From positions 1,240,001-1,304,000 of the forward strand of contig NZ_CP119424.1 of the NCBI RefSeq assembly GCF_029223585.1: DNA of 64,000 bases. The letters are read 5' to 3'. Numbering within the stretch: the stretch's first letter is position 1; the number at the start of each line of letters is the position of its first letter. This document shows, in pieces, positions 27,259 to 36,746 of this stretch. The position numbers and the translations under genes are program-made. The notes under the pieces are model-generated. The model was not told the DNA's origin, made no database searches, and saw only the letters and a list, made by a program, of their open reading frames with translations. This DNA comes from Photobacterium sp. DA100. Lineage in GTDB: Bacteria > Pseudomonadota > Gammaproteobacteria > Enterobacterales > Vibrionaceae.

Positions 27259-28500
27259 ATGAATCAAACACAACCCTTTCTAGCCCGAGTTGCGAACGGT
27301 AGCCTCGTCGTACAAATACTTTTTGGTATTGTCGCCGGTATTATCCTCGCAATGCTATCACCCGCCAATGCGATAAAAGTCGGCTTCCTTGGCGGCCTGT
27401 TCGTCAGCGCCCTGAAGGCCGTAGCACCAATCTTGGTTTTCATTCTAGTTGCCTCTTCTATCGCCAACCAGAAGAAAGGCGCGCACACCAACATGAAGCC
27501 AATCATTGTGTTGTACCTTTTCGGTACCTTGATGGCATCATTGACAGCCGTAACCATGAGTTTCCTTTTCCCAACCACTTTAACTCTGGTAACCGGTGCA
27601 ACGGGCGCAACACCGCCAGAAGGTATTACCGAAGTACTGAATACTTTGCTATTTAAGATCGTTGATAACCCAGTCAATGCCCTCATGTCAGGCAACTTTA
27701 TTGGTATTTTGGCATGGGCCATTGCCCTTGGTTTTGCCCTACACCAAGCCAGCGATGCCACCAAACAAGTTTTCCATGATGTGTCTAACGGCATCACACT
27801 GATTGTCCGCTTTGTCATTCGCCTTGCACCAATCGGTATTTTCGGTCTGGTTGCCAATACATTCGCAGAAACTGGTTTTGATGCCCTATTTGGTTATGGC
27901 CACCTACTCGCGGTACTGCTGGGTTCAATGGCTGTCATTGCGTTTGTGGTTAACCCAATCATTGTGTTTGTAAAAACCAAAGAGAACCCATACCCACTGG
28001 TACTTCGCTGTATCCGCGAAAGTGGTATTACGGCTTTCTTCACCCGCAGTTCTGCAGCAAACATCCCAGTGAACATGCAGCTATGTAAAGACTTGGACTT
28101 GCATGAAGATACCTACTCAGTGTCTATTCCCCTGGGGGCAACCATCAATATGGCGGGTGCCGCAATCACTATCACCGTATTAACACTGGCTGCGGTACAA
28201 ACTATGGGCATCGAAGTTGATGTTGCTACCGCCGTGCTATTGAGTGTTGTTGCTGCTGTGTCTGCATGCGGTGCATCGGGTGTCGCAGGTGGTTCATTAC
28301 TCTTGATCCCACTCGCATGTAGCTTGTTCGGTATTCCAAACGAAATTGCGATGCAGGTTGTTGCGGTAGGCTTCATCATCGGTGTTATTCAAGACTCTGC
28401 GGAAACAGCCCTGAACAGCTCAACCGACGTTATCTTCACCGCCGCGGCTTGTAAGGCTGCAGAAGCTAAGCTTGAAGGCACTAATGTCAAAGCAGTTTAA
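27259..28500 (+). CDS. sstT: Serine/threonine:Na+ symporter
   Basis: This 413-residue protein of the dicarboxylate/amino acid:cation symporter family has 8 or more hydrophobic segments and the tell-tale substrate region [39 protein letters not shown] and [12 protein letters not shown]. It imports serine and threonine with sodium. AGGATG lies before the ATG at 27259. The frame extends to 27169, but those residues are unlike SstT. It is a single-gene unit closed by a strong terminator and convergent with the OmpA-like gene. Confidence 0.93.
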   Translation: MNQTQPFLARVANGSLVVQILFGIVAGIILAMLSPANAIKVGFLGGLFVSALKAVAPILVFILVASSIANQKKGAHTNMKPIIVLYLFGTLMASLTAVTMSFLFPTTLTLVTGATGATPPEGITEVLNTLLFKIVDNPVNALMSGNFIGILAWAIALGFALHQASDATKQVFHDVSNGITLIVRFVIRLAPIGIFGLVANTFAETGFDALFGYGHLLAVLLGSMAVIAFVVNPIIVFVKTKENPYPLVLRCIRESGITAFFTRSSAANIPVNMQLCKDLDLHEDTYSVSIPLGATINMAGAAITITVLTLAAVQTMGIEVDVATAVLLSVVAAVSACGASGVAGGSLLLIPLACSLFGIPNEIAMQVVAVGFIIGVIQDSAETALNSSTDVIFTAAACKAAEAKLEGTNVKAV

Positions 28501-28540
28501 GTCAACAGCTTGCTTGACCCATTAATCATATAACGGAAAC

Positions 28541-28570
28541 ATCCAGCATCTTCCGATGCTGGATTTTTTT
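28541..28570 (+). terminator. Terminator of sstT
   Basis: ATCCAGCATC and GATGCTGGAT form a 10-bp stem with loop TTCC, followed by seven T. It is about 40 bases after the sstT stop. Confidence 0.9.
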
Positions 28571-28596
28571 GTATCGGTCACATTGGCTAACTGAAA

Positions 28597-29571
28597 CTAC
28601 TTGGTCACTTCAAAACCCGGAACAAAGACTTCAACACGGCGATTGCGCGCACGCCCTTCCTCTGTATCATTGGTTGCCACGGGCTCTAGCTCACCTCGAC
28701 CTTGGGCTACAATGCGAGTTTTATCAATGCCGAAATGGCTGCCAACATACCCGGCAACAACAGCGGCACGATCTTCAGACAGCTTTTGGTTATATTCAAT
28801 GGAACCGCGACTATCTGTGTGCCCTACGACATAAAGCTGAGTATCCGGGTATTTAACCAGCTGTTGCGCGACCGGTTGCAGCATCTCGATATCACGCTGA
28901 GTCAACTTGTCACTGTCAAAGGCAAATGGCAGCACCGCTCCAACCGCTTCCACTTTAACCACTTCTGGTACTGGCTCTGGCATCGGTTCCGGCTCGGGCT
29001 CTACGACAGGCACGGGAGCTGGCGCCCCCCAATGATAAACCAAGCTCAAGCCATAAAAATGAATGTCGCTTTCGCCCGGAGATTCGGTTTTACCTACCTG
29101 GTTATAATATTGATATTCAGCTCGAGCAGATAAATCACGATTAAAGAAGTACTCAATACCCACCCCCGCCGTACCGGCTAAGTTTGTATTGTCATCATTT
29201 ACTACACCGTTATCCGCATCTCCGACAAAACCACCTAGCTTAGCGTAAATATCAAACGAATTTGACACCTGGTAGGTAAACTTGCCCAGCAGGTCCAGCC
29301 CTTGGACTTCGAAGCCATCATCGGCGTAGTCTGCCTGCCCCAAATAGGTATAACCACCTTCCAAGGCAAACCAAGAGTTGAAGTTATACCCCACAAACAC
29401 ACCACCGCCCCAATCGTCCTTGTCGGCGTTCTGACCTTTAATCACCCCATCGAGGTTATCGTAAGTCGTACCACCAATACGTGCACCTACATACCATGGA
29501 TTATCGGTGGCAGCATGCACAGCGCCGGATATCAGCAAGGCAAGCGGAAGTATCTTGAAGACTTTATACAT
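28597..29571 (-). CDS. OmpA-like outer membrane protein with C-terminal peptidoglycan-binding domain
   Basis: This 324-residue outer membrane protein has a signal peptide at 1-20 (cleavage after GAVHA), an eight-strand OmpA-type barrel to about 180, a Pro/Glu/Val-rich hinge (VVEPEPEPMPEPVPE) and an OmpA C-terminal domain with YVVGHTDSRGSIEYNQKLSEDR, which binds peptidoglycan. AGGACAG precedes the ATG. It stands alone and is convergent with sstT. It is an OmpA paralogue typical of vibrios; whether it is the major OmpA cannot be said from the sequence. Confidence 0.93.
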   Translation of the reverse strand: MYKVFKILPLALLISGAVHAATDNPWYVGARIGGTTYDNLDGVIKGQNADKDDWGGGVFVGYNFNSWFALEGGYTYLGQADYADDGFEVQGLDLLGKFTYQVSNSFDIYAKLGGFVGDADNGVVNDDNTNLAGTAGVGIEYFFNRDLSARAEYQYYNQVGKTESPGESDIHFYGLSLVYHWGAPAPVPVVEPEPEPMPEPVPEVVKVEAVGAVLPFAFDSDKLTQRDIEMLQPVAQQLVKYPDTQLYVVGHTDSRGSIEYNQKLSEDRAAVVAGYVGSHFGIDKTRIVAQGRGELEPVATNDTEEGRARNRRVEVFVPGFEVTK

Positions 29572-29818
29572 AACTAACTGTCCTTATTTATTATTAGCCA
29601 CTACCCAATTAGGTGTAGAACAAAGAACAGTTTTTTTACAAATTTATACCTGCAAATTAGTACTTTTTTGTCTATTTACGAGTAAAAATCACCAACCTGA
29701 TATCGTGGGAGGTTCAGTTAATACTTTGCATTCCTTTACCAATTATCCTAATGTCCCTATTCTTTTTCGGTTTTCAATGTGATCTAGGCACAGTAAAATC
29801 GTGTAACTTAGACATTGT

Positions 29819-31333
29819 ATGGTAACGACGCGCATTTATATGAAAGATATAGCTCTCCCGCATAATCATCGCTCCTCTCTCTCAGTTGGCATTATTGGCG
29901 GTGGTATAGCAGGCTCTACCATTGCGCTGCGTTTGGCTGAGTTGGGTATCAACGTCGAGATTTTTGAAGAAGGTACTAGTTTGGTCAACGGCCCGCCCAT
30001 TTGCCATCTCCACGCAGGCGGAAATCTTTACCGTGAAATATCAGATGAACAATGTATCGTACTTCTCCAACAGTCCATCGACTCGCTGAAGGTGTTTCCG
30101 CATACCGTCAATGTGCGCCCGACAGTCATTGCCGTGCCTAAGCATGACAAAGGTGATCCGGCTGATCTTATTCCCCGTCTGAAGAAGCTCCAGTCCGTTT
30201 ACCGCCAGTTAGTTGAACAGGATCCGGCCAACCAGGTCATTGGTCACCCGGACCGCTATTTCAAGCTTTATGAGCAAAGCGATTTAGAACGGCTATCACA
30301 ACAATCGATGCCGACACACCCTGTATCATTCGATGACTGGATGATTCCCGTTGCCAATAACCTTGACCTTAGCCAGTTTAAGTACCCATTAGCACTGGTG
30401 CAGGAGTATGGCTGGAGTGTTTTTCGCCTTGCCGCAACCGCCAACCTGGCCTTGGACAAACTGCCAACCAGCCAAATACATACCCAGAGCAAAGTGACAC
30501 ATGTATCCCAACTGGCCGACTCAGGATGGCAAATTGAATACCAGCGATACGATAATGACCGCCAAGATTATTTGACGCACCGACTCAGGGTTGACTACCT
30601 AATCAACGCGTGTGGGTTTCAAACCGGCCAAATAGATGATATGGCCAAGCAGCAGCGAAGCCGGCTTGTCGAATTCAAAGCCGCCTATGTGACTCAGTGG
30701 CCGGATGGCCAGGGATGCTGGCCTGAAGTGATTTTTCACGGCGAGCGTGGAACCCCTGACGGAATGGCACAGCTGACCCCATACCCAGACGGCTACTTTC
30801 AGCTTCACGGCATGACCGAGGACATTACCCTCTTCAAACAGGGCCTGGCAAGAAGCACCCCGAACAGCTCACAGCCCAAACTTGCCGATGGATTCATTCG
30901 CAAAATAAAGTCTGGTTGGGAAAATCAGGAAATCCACACCCGTTCGACGCGAGCTATCAACCACATGTCCCGTTTTGTACCCAATTACAAAACGGCCACA
31001 GTAGGCGGAAAGCCCCTTTTTGGAGCGCAGCAGATACCTGGTGACGACATTACCCTGCGTGCCGCAGATGTTTCCTTCGCAGGCAAACGCTATGCCCGTA
31101 CCGAGATCGTAAAAGCCTCTTCGGCACTGTCGGCAGCAAACAGCATTGTTGAGCAACTGCACTCTGAAGGATTATTTCAAGCACAGACTGGTGAAATGAG
31201 CATTACGCAAGCCTTTCCTGTGACGCGGTCACTTTCAGCCAAGGATATCGAAGACTACGCCATCGAGTTGGCCCTCGAACGTGACTACCCTGAAGCGCTA
31301 GCAAAAACGCTTTCGTATGACCTGACAGATTAA
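29819..31333 (+). CDS. FAD-dependent oxidoreductase (DAO superfamily)
   Basis: This 504-residue flavoprotein has a dinucleotide-binding GIIGGGIAGSTIALRLAELG at about 24-43 and an acidic end of the second strand (VEIFEEGTS). A further FAD-contact-like stretch is DYLINACGFQTG. The substrate is not recognisable; related proteins are annotated only as FAD-dependent oxidoreductases. No clear ribosome site precedes either the ATG at 29819 or the one at 29840 (MKDIALPHNH), so the start is uncertain. It is monocistronic, between the divergent OmpA-like gene and a convergent cupin gene. Confidence 0.8.
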   Translation: MVTTRIYMKDIALPHNHRSSLSVGIIGGGIAGSTIALRLAELGINVEIFEEGTSLVNGPPICHLHAGGNLYREISDEQCIVLLQQSIDSLKVFPHTVNVRPTVIAVPKHDKGDPADLIPRLKKLQSVYRQLVEQDPANQVIGHPDRYFKLYEQSDLERLSQQSMPTHPVSFDDWMIPVANNLDLSQFKYPLALVQEYGWSVFRLAATANLALDKLPTSQIHTQSKVTHVSQLADSGWQIEYQRYDNDRQDYLTHRLRVDYLINACGFQTGQIDDMAKQQRSRLVEFKAAYVTQWPDGQGCWPEVIFHGERGTPDGMAQLTPYPDGYFQLHGMTEDITLFKQGLARSTPNSSQPKLADGFIRKIKSGWENQEIHTRSTRAINHMSRFVPNYKTATVGGKPLFGAQQIPGDDITLRAADVSFAGKRYARTEIVKASSALSAANSIVEQLHSEGLFQAQTGEMSITQAFPVTRSLSAKDIEDYAIELALERDYPEALAKTLSYDLTD

Positions 31334-31392
31334 CCCTCCCTATGTCACTGCCGCTTTGCGAGGGGATCCCTGCCCCTCGCTACAAAGACACC

Positions 31393-31716
31393 TCAATTGT
31401 TGCTGTAGAACACCGCAAGCCAAATTGTTTCCTGCTCAGGGTCGGTCCAAGATACCCTGTGGCGCTGATGGGCGGGAATATTGATATGGTCACCAGCAGC
31501 CATAGAGATCTCTCGCATCCCCTCTTCAAATAGGATTCTTGCGCTTCCCTTCACGACCATAACCCACTCCCCTTCATCTTGATCGTACCAGTCTCCTTCG
31601 GGAGTGGTATGTCCTCGAGAGACTATACGCTCAATCCTCATAGAGCTTGTCTTGAGAATGTCTTCAAACAGCTCCTCAGGCAGAGAAGCCGGTATCGTAT
31701 CGAACAGGTTATCCAT
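31393..31716 (-). CDS. Small cupin-domain protein
   Basis: This 107-residue single-domain cupin fits the two motifs loosely: GHTTPEGDWYDQDEGEWVMVVKG and AGDHINIPAHQRHRV. The His and Glu positions suggest a metal site. The ATG at 31716 follows AGGAG; the longer frame to 31764 crosses a terminator hairpin and is rejected. It is the gene after the coiled-coil protein but separated by that hairpin. Function is unknown; such proteins are often annotated as cupin domain-containing or as phosphoribosylaminoimidazole-linked without proof. Confidence 0.83.
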   Translation of the reverse strand: MDNLFDTIPASLPEELFEDILKTSSMRIERIVSRGHTTPEGDWYDQDEGEWVMVVKGSARILFEEGMREISMAAGDHINIPAHQRHRVSWTDPEQETIWLAVFYSNN

Positions 31717-31729
31717 ACAAACTCCTAAA

Positions 31730-31757
31730 GAAAAGGCGAGCCTTAGCTCGCCTCTTT
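31730..31757 (-). terminator. Terminator between coiled-coil and cupin genes
   Basis: On the minus strand AGGCGAGC and GCTCGCCT pair around TAAG and are followed by TTTTCTTT. It lies just after the coiled-coil gene's stop and before the cupin ribosome site, so the cupin gene likely depends on read-through or its own promoter. Confidence 0.7.
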
Positions 31758-31764
31758 CATTCAA

Positions 31765-32427
31765 TTAATTCGGTCGTGGAATTTCAATCTCTATACGCTG
31801 ATTGAGGACGTCCAACTCTTGCTCCAATGCTGCAAGCTGGGCTTGCTCACCTTCGACTACCTTCAGCCGTGCTTCATACTTGTCACAGTCAGCTTGTGAA
31901 ACCCAATTCCAACTGGTGCCGGATTTGAATTCATCGCAGGCTTGCTTGAATTCCGCCGCCACCTGCTCAGCCTTCTTGACATCAGCCTTAGCCGCAACTA
32001 TCTGTTTTTGCAGTAACAGCTGTTGCTGATACAAGGCCTTTGAATTATCCAATACTGCTTTTTGCTGCTCGGCAGTACTGGTCAGTTTTACCACCTGGGT
32101 ATCAAGCTTCTTCTTTGTGACTGTCAGTTTTTTTTGCTGACTCGTCAATGCCATGATTTGTTTCTCAAACTCAGCCTTCTGCAGTTCAATTGCTTGCTGT
32201 GACGCTTCCAGCTCTGCTCGTACTTGCTCGATATCGAGTGCACTCTGGGTTTGATAGTCTTCAAACTCCCGTTCGATAGCTGATTTTTCCGCAACTAGCT
32301 GCTGATTTTGGTTCTGAAGCTGTTCAAATTCCGCTTGAGTTGGTCGCGGTGAACGATGCCATACTGCGGTTGTTAGCAAACCACCTATCACTAAACCTGC
32401 AACTAACGATAATTTCCAAGATGCCAT
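31765..32427 (-). CDS. Membrane-anchored coiled-coil protein of unknown function
   Basis: This 220-residue protein has one N-terminal membrane segment (KLSLVAGLVIGGLLTTAVW, residues 4-22). A long Gln/Glu/Lys/Leu-rich coiled coil follows from about 30 to 165. A short region with two cysteines (FKQACDEFKSG and SQADCDKYE) and a second coiled coil close the protein, which ends EIEIPRPN. The ATG at 32427 has GGAT about ten bases upstream; the frame opens 33 codons earlier but the membrane segment fits this start. I do not recognise a family. Topology suggests a periplasmic coiled coil. Confidence 0.72.
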   Translation of the reverse strand: MASWKLSLVAGLVIGGLLTTAVWHRSPRPTQAEFEQLQNQNQQLVAEKSAIEREFEDYQTQSALDIEQVRAELEASQQAIELQKAEFEKQIMALTSQQKKLTVTKKKLDTQVVKLTSTAEQQKAVLDNSKALYQQQLLLQKQIVAAKADVKKAEQVAAEFKQACDEFKSGTSWNWVSQADCDKYEARLKVVEGEQAQLAALEQELDVLNQRIEIEIPRPN

Positions 32428-32624
32428 ATCACAATATCCATAAGTTCTGGAATTCTTTCCCTCACTGAGCAGCACTACAGCCTTGTAAGCCATCCACGTT
32501 GAGCAACCGAAAATCACAACATCCAATTGCTAGCTACTAAAGTATCAGTGTAAGGAAAGTGAATGTCAGATTTATATCAAATTTTCTTAATTTTCTATAT
32601 GAGTAAATGACTTGCGGTCAATCA

Positions 32625-33686
32625 TTACTGCAAGTTCAACTTAAGATCACCTGGCTTGATCCAGCCCACCTTCCTTAGCAATTCAGAAAAGAACAACGTG
32701 AGCAACGCAGGAAACAAAAAGTGCAGCATAAAAATTACGCTGTACATGGTCATGCTGTCCCAACCGACAGCTTCAAGAGCAATAAAAGTCTGAATTTGGC
32801 CGACAAAACCCGATGTCCCCATACCGGCCCCCAATGGCGTATTCTCAACGGCAAATACCGTCGTCGCAATAGGGCCAAGAATGGCAGAGGTCAAAATTGT
32901 CGGGATCCAAACCTTATAGTTCTTAATAATGTTCGGCATTTGCAGCATTGAGGTACCCAAACCTTGGGCCATCACCCCGGCCCAGCGGTTCTCGCGAAAG
33001 CTCATAACCGCAAAACCGACCATCTGGGCGCAACAGCCTACTGTCGCCGCCCCAGCCGCAAGACCGTTAAGACTTAGCATAATAGCGATAGCGGCACTGC
33101 TAATAGGAAGAGTCAATGCCATACCCATTAACACAGCGACCACGACTCCCATCAAAAATGGCTGTAATAACGTCGCTGACATCACAAGATCGCCCAACGA
33201 TGTCATAAACTGGCTGATATATGGCCCTATCAAGGTTCCGACCAAGACCCCACTGACCATAGTCACAGCCGGCGCTACAAGAATATCGACCTTGGTCTCA
33301 TTTGCGACAAGTTTTCCAAGCTCGGTGGCAACCAAGGCGGAGACAAACGCGCCGACAGGCCCACCAAGCATTGCCCCTGCGGCTCCCACCGTCGTTACCG
33401 AAAACATCACCAAAGGCGGCGCTTTTAACGCGAAAGCCACGGCAACCGCTATCGCAGGACCGGTCATTTGCTTCGCCAGCGGCCATAACGTATCGGTAAA
33501 CAACGGGATACCAAATTTAATCCCTGCGGTATTCAAAATCGAACCGATAAGCAAAGAGGAAAACAGTCCCAATGCCATAAAACTCATCGCATGGATGAAA
33601 TAGGTTCTAGGAGAGAGTGTTACCCCCTTCCGTTGCAAAAAAGCATTACACTGGGTAAAAAAAGTTGCTGACTGAGTAGTAGACAT
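32625..33686 (-). CDS. Orphan PTS EIIC-like membrane permease (PTS_EIIC_2 type)
   Basis: This 353-residue polytopic protein has about ten hydrophobic segments. GPYISQFMTSLGDLV, LPISSAAIAIMLSLNGLAAGAATVGCCAQMVGFAV and MGTSGFVGQIQTF resemble the stand-alone EIIC_2 family. No EIIA or EIIB gene is nearby, so PTS coupling is doubtful and it may act as a facilitator or use remote partners. The ATG at 33686 is preferred over a TTG two codons earlier; no strong ribosome site is visible. Its substrate cannot be predicted. Confidence 0.8.
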   Translation of the reverse strand: MSTTQSATFFTQCNAFLQRKGVTLSPRTYFIHAMSFMALGLFSSLLIGSILNTAGIKFGIPLFTDTLWPLAKQMTGPAIAVAVAFALKAPPLVMFSVTTVGAAGAMLGGPVGAFVSALVATELGKLVANETKVDILVAPAVTMVSGVLVGTLIGPYISQFMTSLGDLVMSATLLQPFLMGVVVAVLMGMALTLPISSAAIAIMLSLNGLAAGAATVGCCAQMVGFAVMSFRENRWAGVMAQGLGTSMLQMPNIIKNYKVWIPTILTSAILGPIATTVFAVENTPLGAGMGTSGFVGQIQTFIALEAVGWDSMTMYSVIFMLHFLFPALLTLFFSELLRKVGWIKPGDLKLNLQ

Positions 33687-33854
33687 GGTCAATCGTTAGT
33701 AGGCTTCAGAAACACAAACACGCAATTTTATTCTTGCCCTGCCAAGATGCAACAAAATTAGTCAAGCTTTGCTGAAATTGCTTCCCTGGCCGAAATGAGC
33801 ACCACTTCGCACTTTGGCTAGCTCTTGCTGACGATAGAGGATAAAAAGTGCCTT

Positions 33855-34868
33855 ATGGGTCGTAACTCAAAGCCGCTTAACGCAATGATATTTTTATCAC
33901 CGTCGATTCCCCCCCTAACGTTGCTAGATATGTTAATGCACTTTATGAGGCCGCCGGTGATAAACAACACTCTTCTCCCGCCAAATATTCAATTTAGCTC
34001 CCTATCCGCTGCTATCCTACTAGCTCTTAGTCCTTTTAACCCTGCCGTCGCATCAGACCCTGTCGCATACGAGCTTATGCATGCGCACGCTATTAACATC
34101 GACACGCTAGACCAAGAAGAATTCATACCGCAACTACAGAACTACCTAGCCAGTGAAAAGCTTGATGGTATCAGGGCTGTATGGACAGGTAAGGGGCTTG
34201 TAACCAGGCAAGGTAACCCAATTTTTGCCCCCTCTTGGTTTACGGAGGCTTTACCCAAGGATACTTGGCTGGAAGGTGAGTTATGGGTTGAGCGTAATAA
34301 CTTTCAGTTGATCAGCAGCATCGTTCGCGATCATCACCCCAATGAGAAAGAATGGCAAAGAGTCAAGCTCATGGTATTTGACTCTCCATCGCTCAGTGCT
34401 CCGTTTCAAGATAGAGTGATCATCCTCAAAACACATATTCAGACTATCGACCAGCCATATATCCAATTAATCCCCCAGCATGACATTGCGAACATCACTG
34501 ATTTAGAACAGTTGCTAGAAACTATCAAGAGTCAGGGTGGTGAAGGAATCATGCTGCATCGCAAAGATAATCTTTACCAACCCGGCCGTAGCCAAAACCT
34601 AATCAAGGTGAAACCCTATCAAGATGACGAGGCTATCGTTATCGGCTATGTGCCGGGAAAGGGCAAATACCACGGGATAATGGGGGCTGTTTGGGTCACT
34701 ACATCCGATAACCGAAAGTTTAAGATTGGATCCGGTTTTAGCGATCACGACAGGCAATACCCGCCTCCGCTAGGTTCAATCGTTCAGTATCGGTTCAATG
34801 GCTATACTGACAGCGGCTTGCCTCGGTTTGCCCGCTTCCTCAGGGTGAGAAGTAGCCCTGACTCATAA
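33855..34868 (+). CDS. ATP-dependent DNA ligase, periplasmic (LigE-type)
   Basis: This minimal ATP-dependent DNA ligase is made of an adenylation domain plus an OB fold. The nucleotidyl-Lys motif I is in SEKLDGIRAVW, LEGELWVE is motif III, EGIMLHRKD motif IV and LIKVKPYQDDEA motif V. The OB fold ends with GLPRFARFLRVR. A signal-like stretch (FSSLSAAILLALSPFNPAVA) precedes the mature start near SDPVAYEL, so the enzyme is probably exported, as in LigE proteins linked to DNA uptake. The start is uncertain: 33855 and 33945 both have ATG without a clear ribosome site, and the frame opens at a TTG at 33825. Confidence 0.87.
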   Translation: MGRNSKPLNAMIFLSPSIPPLTLLDMLMHFMRPPVINNTLLPPNIQFSSLSAAILLALSPFNPAVASDPVAYELMHAHAINIDTLDQEEFIPQLQNYLASEKLDGIRAVWTGKGLVTRQGNPIFAPSWFTEALPKDTWLEGELWVERNNFQLISSIVRDHHPNEKEWQRVKLMVFDSPSLSAPFQDRVIILKTHIQTIDQPYIQLIPQHDIANITDLEQLLETIKSQGGEGIMLHRKDNLYQPGRSQNLIKVKPYQDDEAIVIGYVPGKGKYHGIMGAVWVTTSDNRKFKIGSGFSDHDRQYPPPLGSIVQYRFNGYTDSGLPRFARFLRVRSSPDS

Positions 34869-35541
34869 CACACTGAAATTAAATACAAAAAAAGTACTAC
34901 TCCCCCGCTACTGGGAGTAGTACATAAAAGATGTCATTGTGTACCATCTGCTGCAACCATAAGCCTTAGTAAATAGAGCTTTGGATTGCACATAAGTAAA
35001 TGCACAATGCTTGCCAATCTTTATGGCAAATAAAATCAACAACTTAATTGCAACAATGTCTATCCGCTGCCCCATAACAGTGAGTTAATGCACCATTATG
35101 CAACACAACCTTCCCCACATTAGCTTTCAGCTCACAGCAAAGAAGTAAAAAATAATTTTTGCTATAAAAGTTTCTGTGATCGCTCGCGCAATAAATTATT
35201 TAGTATTCTAAATAACGCACACTCTTACAAGAACTATAAAATTAGAAAACTAAACTTATCTACACCTAAAATTCAATCACTTAATTTAAATATTTAAATA
35301 ATATTAATGTTCACACAATATTACCCATCAAAACATTATTTACCCCAAATTAATCACATGAATCTGATTGCCTTTTCGCATTAGAATTAGTCATTTTACT
35401 CAGCCGCTTTTTCTCGCCATATTCCCGATCAGCGACAATTCTCATGGCATTTCCTGTGCCTGTATCTCGCCTAAATACCCTGCGTATCCGCCACTCGAGC
35501 AGAGAGGACGGTAATTTTTTGCTTTTTCGGAGAACACAGTA
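34869..35541. other. AT-rich intergenic region with no gene seen
   Basis: These 673 bases between the DNA ligase and MFS genes hold no convincing coding frame. They contain a minus-strand terminator (34887-34923) that matches neither neighbour, and a half-conserved CRP-like TGTGATCGCTCGCGCA near 35175. The last 190 bases are less AT-rich and may be the leader of the MFS gene. Confidence 0.55.
34887..34923 (-). terminator. Orphan minus-strand terminator
   Basis: GTACTACTCCC and GGGAGTAGTAC form a perfect 11-bp stem. The T-run of seven occurs only when read on the minus strand. No minus-strand gene precedes it, so it may end a small RNA arising in the 35000-35300 region. Confidence 0.65.
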
Positions 35542-36702
35542 GTGAACAAGCACGCTACGACATCAGCTAAGAAACCTGTTTGGGTTCCAATTTTAGGGCT
35601 AACTATCTTTGCCGTTGCCTCAGGGTATTTTATGAGCGTGCTGCCTCTTACCTTGGCGAGCCACGCAATTCCGAATAGTGCCGCGGGTTGGCTGGCCAGT
35701 ATTTACTACTTTGGCTTGCTTGCTGGCGCCATGCTTATTGAGCCTGTTATCAAAAAAATAGGTCACCGACTGGCTTTCATCTGCTTTGTGAGTGTATTGG
35801 CTTTGTCTGTGGGTTTCATGGGGCTGAGCTCAACGTTATCACTCTGGATGGCAAGCCGTTTTATCGCGGGTTTCGCCGTCGCCGGTATCTTTGTAGTCAT
35901 CGAATCTTGGCTGCTGATCGGAGACAATAAAGAAGAAAGGGCCAAGAACCTAGGCCTTTACATGACCTCACTCTATGGCGGTACCACTGTCGGTCAATTT
36001 GGTATTGGCCTGCTCGGTGCCAGCGGGATAATACCGTTTGTGGCAACCGTCGGCCTGCTGATAGTTGCCATTATCCCAGCATTAGCGACCAAACAAGCAA
36101 ATCCGGCTCAAGAGCAGCATGTTAGCCTAAGCCTGCCGCAAATACTGGCACTGAGCAAACCAGCACTGATTGGCTGCCTTGTCTCAGGCATTGTAATGGG
36201 GTCTATTTATGGATTACTGCCTCTGGCGTTGAAAGCAACCACTAGTAATCTGGAGCAGGTAGGAAGCTTGATGGCGGCAACAGTATTAGGGGGGATGAGC
36301 ATTCAGCCTATCCTCAGTAAATTGTCCTGTCGAATGCCAAAATCGCTGCTACTGGCATTAATGAGCCTTTTGGGCGTATTCGCTATGGGGTTATTTCACT
36401 TAGATAGCAGTTATGGCGTTCAGATAGTCGCTTTAGCCCTATTGGGGATGTCGGCATTTGCACTCTATCCAATCGCGATCACACTGGCTTGTGATGGACT
36501 AGCATCGGAATCCATTGTGTCAGCGACACAAATTATGCTGTTCAGCTACAGTGTAGGATCCGCTTTCGGTCCGGTTGCAGCCAATTACTTGATGCACACA
36601 GATACGGGGCTAATGGGCTTTTTCTTTGCCGTATTGCTAACTACTGCTATTTACATGCTAATGGTCAGCCTGCGCACGAAACCAACCGCTTTGGCACAGT
36701 AA
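35542..36702 (+). CDS. MFS transporter, YcaD-like
   Basis: This 386-residue major facilitator protein has twelve predicted spans, a first motif in LAGAMLIEPVIKKIGHRLAF and motif-like FIAGFAVAGIFVVIESWLL, similar to the YcaD/YfkF group. Substrate unknown. Translation likely begins at a GTG at 35542, with GGAG ten bases upstream. It ends just before the terminator of the convergent csrB RNA gene. The leader DNA upstream is moderately GC-rich and may be regulated. Confidence 0.85.
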   Translation: MNKHATTSAKKPVWVPILGLTIFAVASGYFMSVLPLTLASHAIPNSAAGWLASIYYFGLLAGAMLIEPVIKKIGHRLAFICFVSVLALSVGFMGLSSTLSLWMASRFIAGFAVAGIFVVIESWLLIGDNKEERAKNLGLYMTSLYGGTTVGQFGIGLLGASGIIPFVATVGLLIVAIIPALATKQANPAQEQHVSLSLPQILALSKPALIGCLVSGIVMGSIYGLLPLALKATTSNLEQVGSLMAATVLGGMSIQPILSKLSCRMPKSLLLALMSLLGVFAMGLFHLDSSYGVQIVALALLGMSAFALYPIAITLACDGLASESIVSATQIMLFSYSVGSAFGPVAANYLMHTDTGLMGFFFAVLLTTAIYMLMVSLRTKPTALAQ

Positions 36703-36716
36703 TATCTCGGCGGTAC

Positions 36717-36746
36717 AAAAAGAGCGGGCGCGACTTTCGTCGCGCC
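36717..36746 (-). terminator. csrB intrinsic terminator
   Basis: On the minus strand GGGCGCGAC and GTCGCGCCC pair across a GAAA tetraloop, then GCTCTTTTT. The MFS gene ends on the other strand about 15 bases away. Confidence 0.9.

Noticed and set aside
34887..34923. Hairpin considered as the terminator of the DNA ligase gene
   Set aside because: The T-run is only present on the minus strand; the plus strand has no U-tract after the stem.
35350..35553. A 67-codon minus-strand frame overlapping the MFS start
   Set aside because: Basic, low-complexity translation, no ribosome site, and it would overlap the start of a clear MFS gene.
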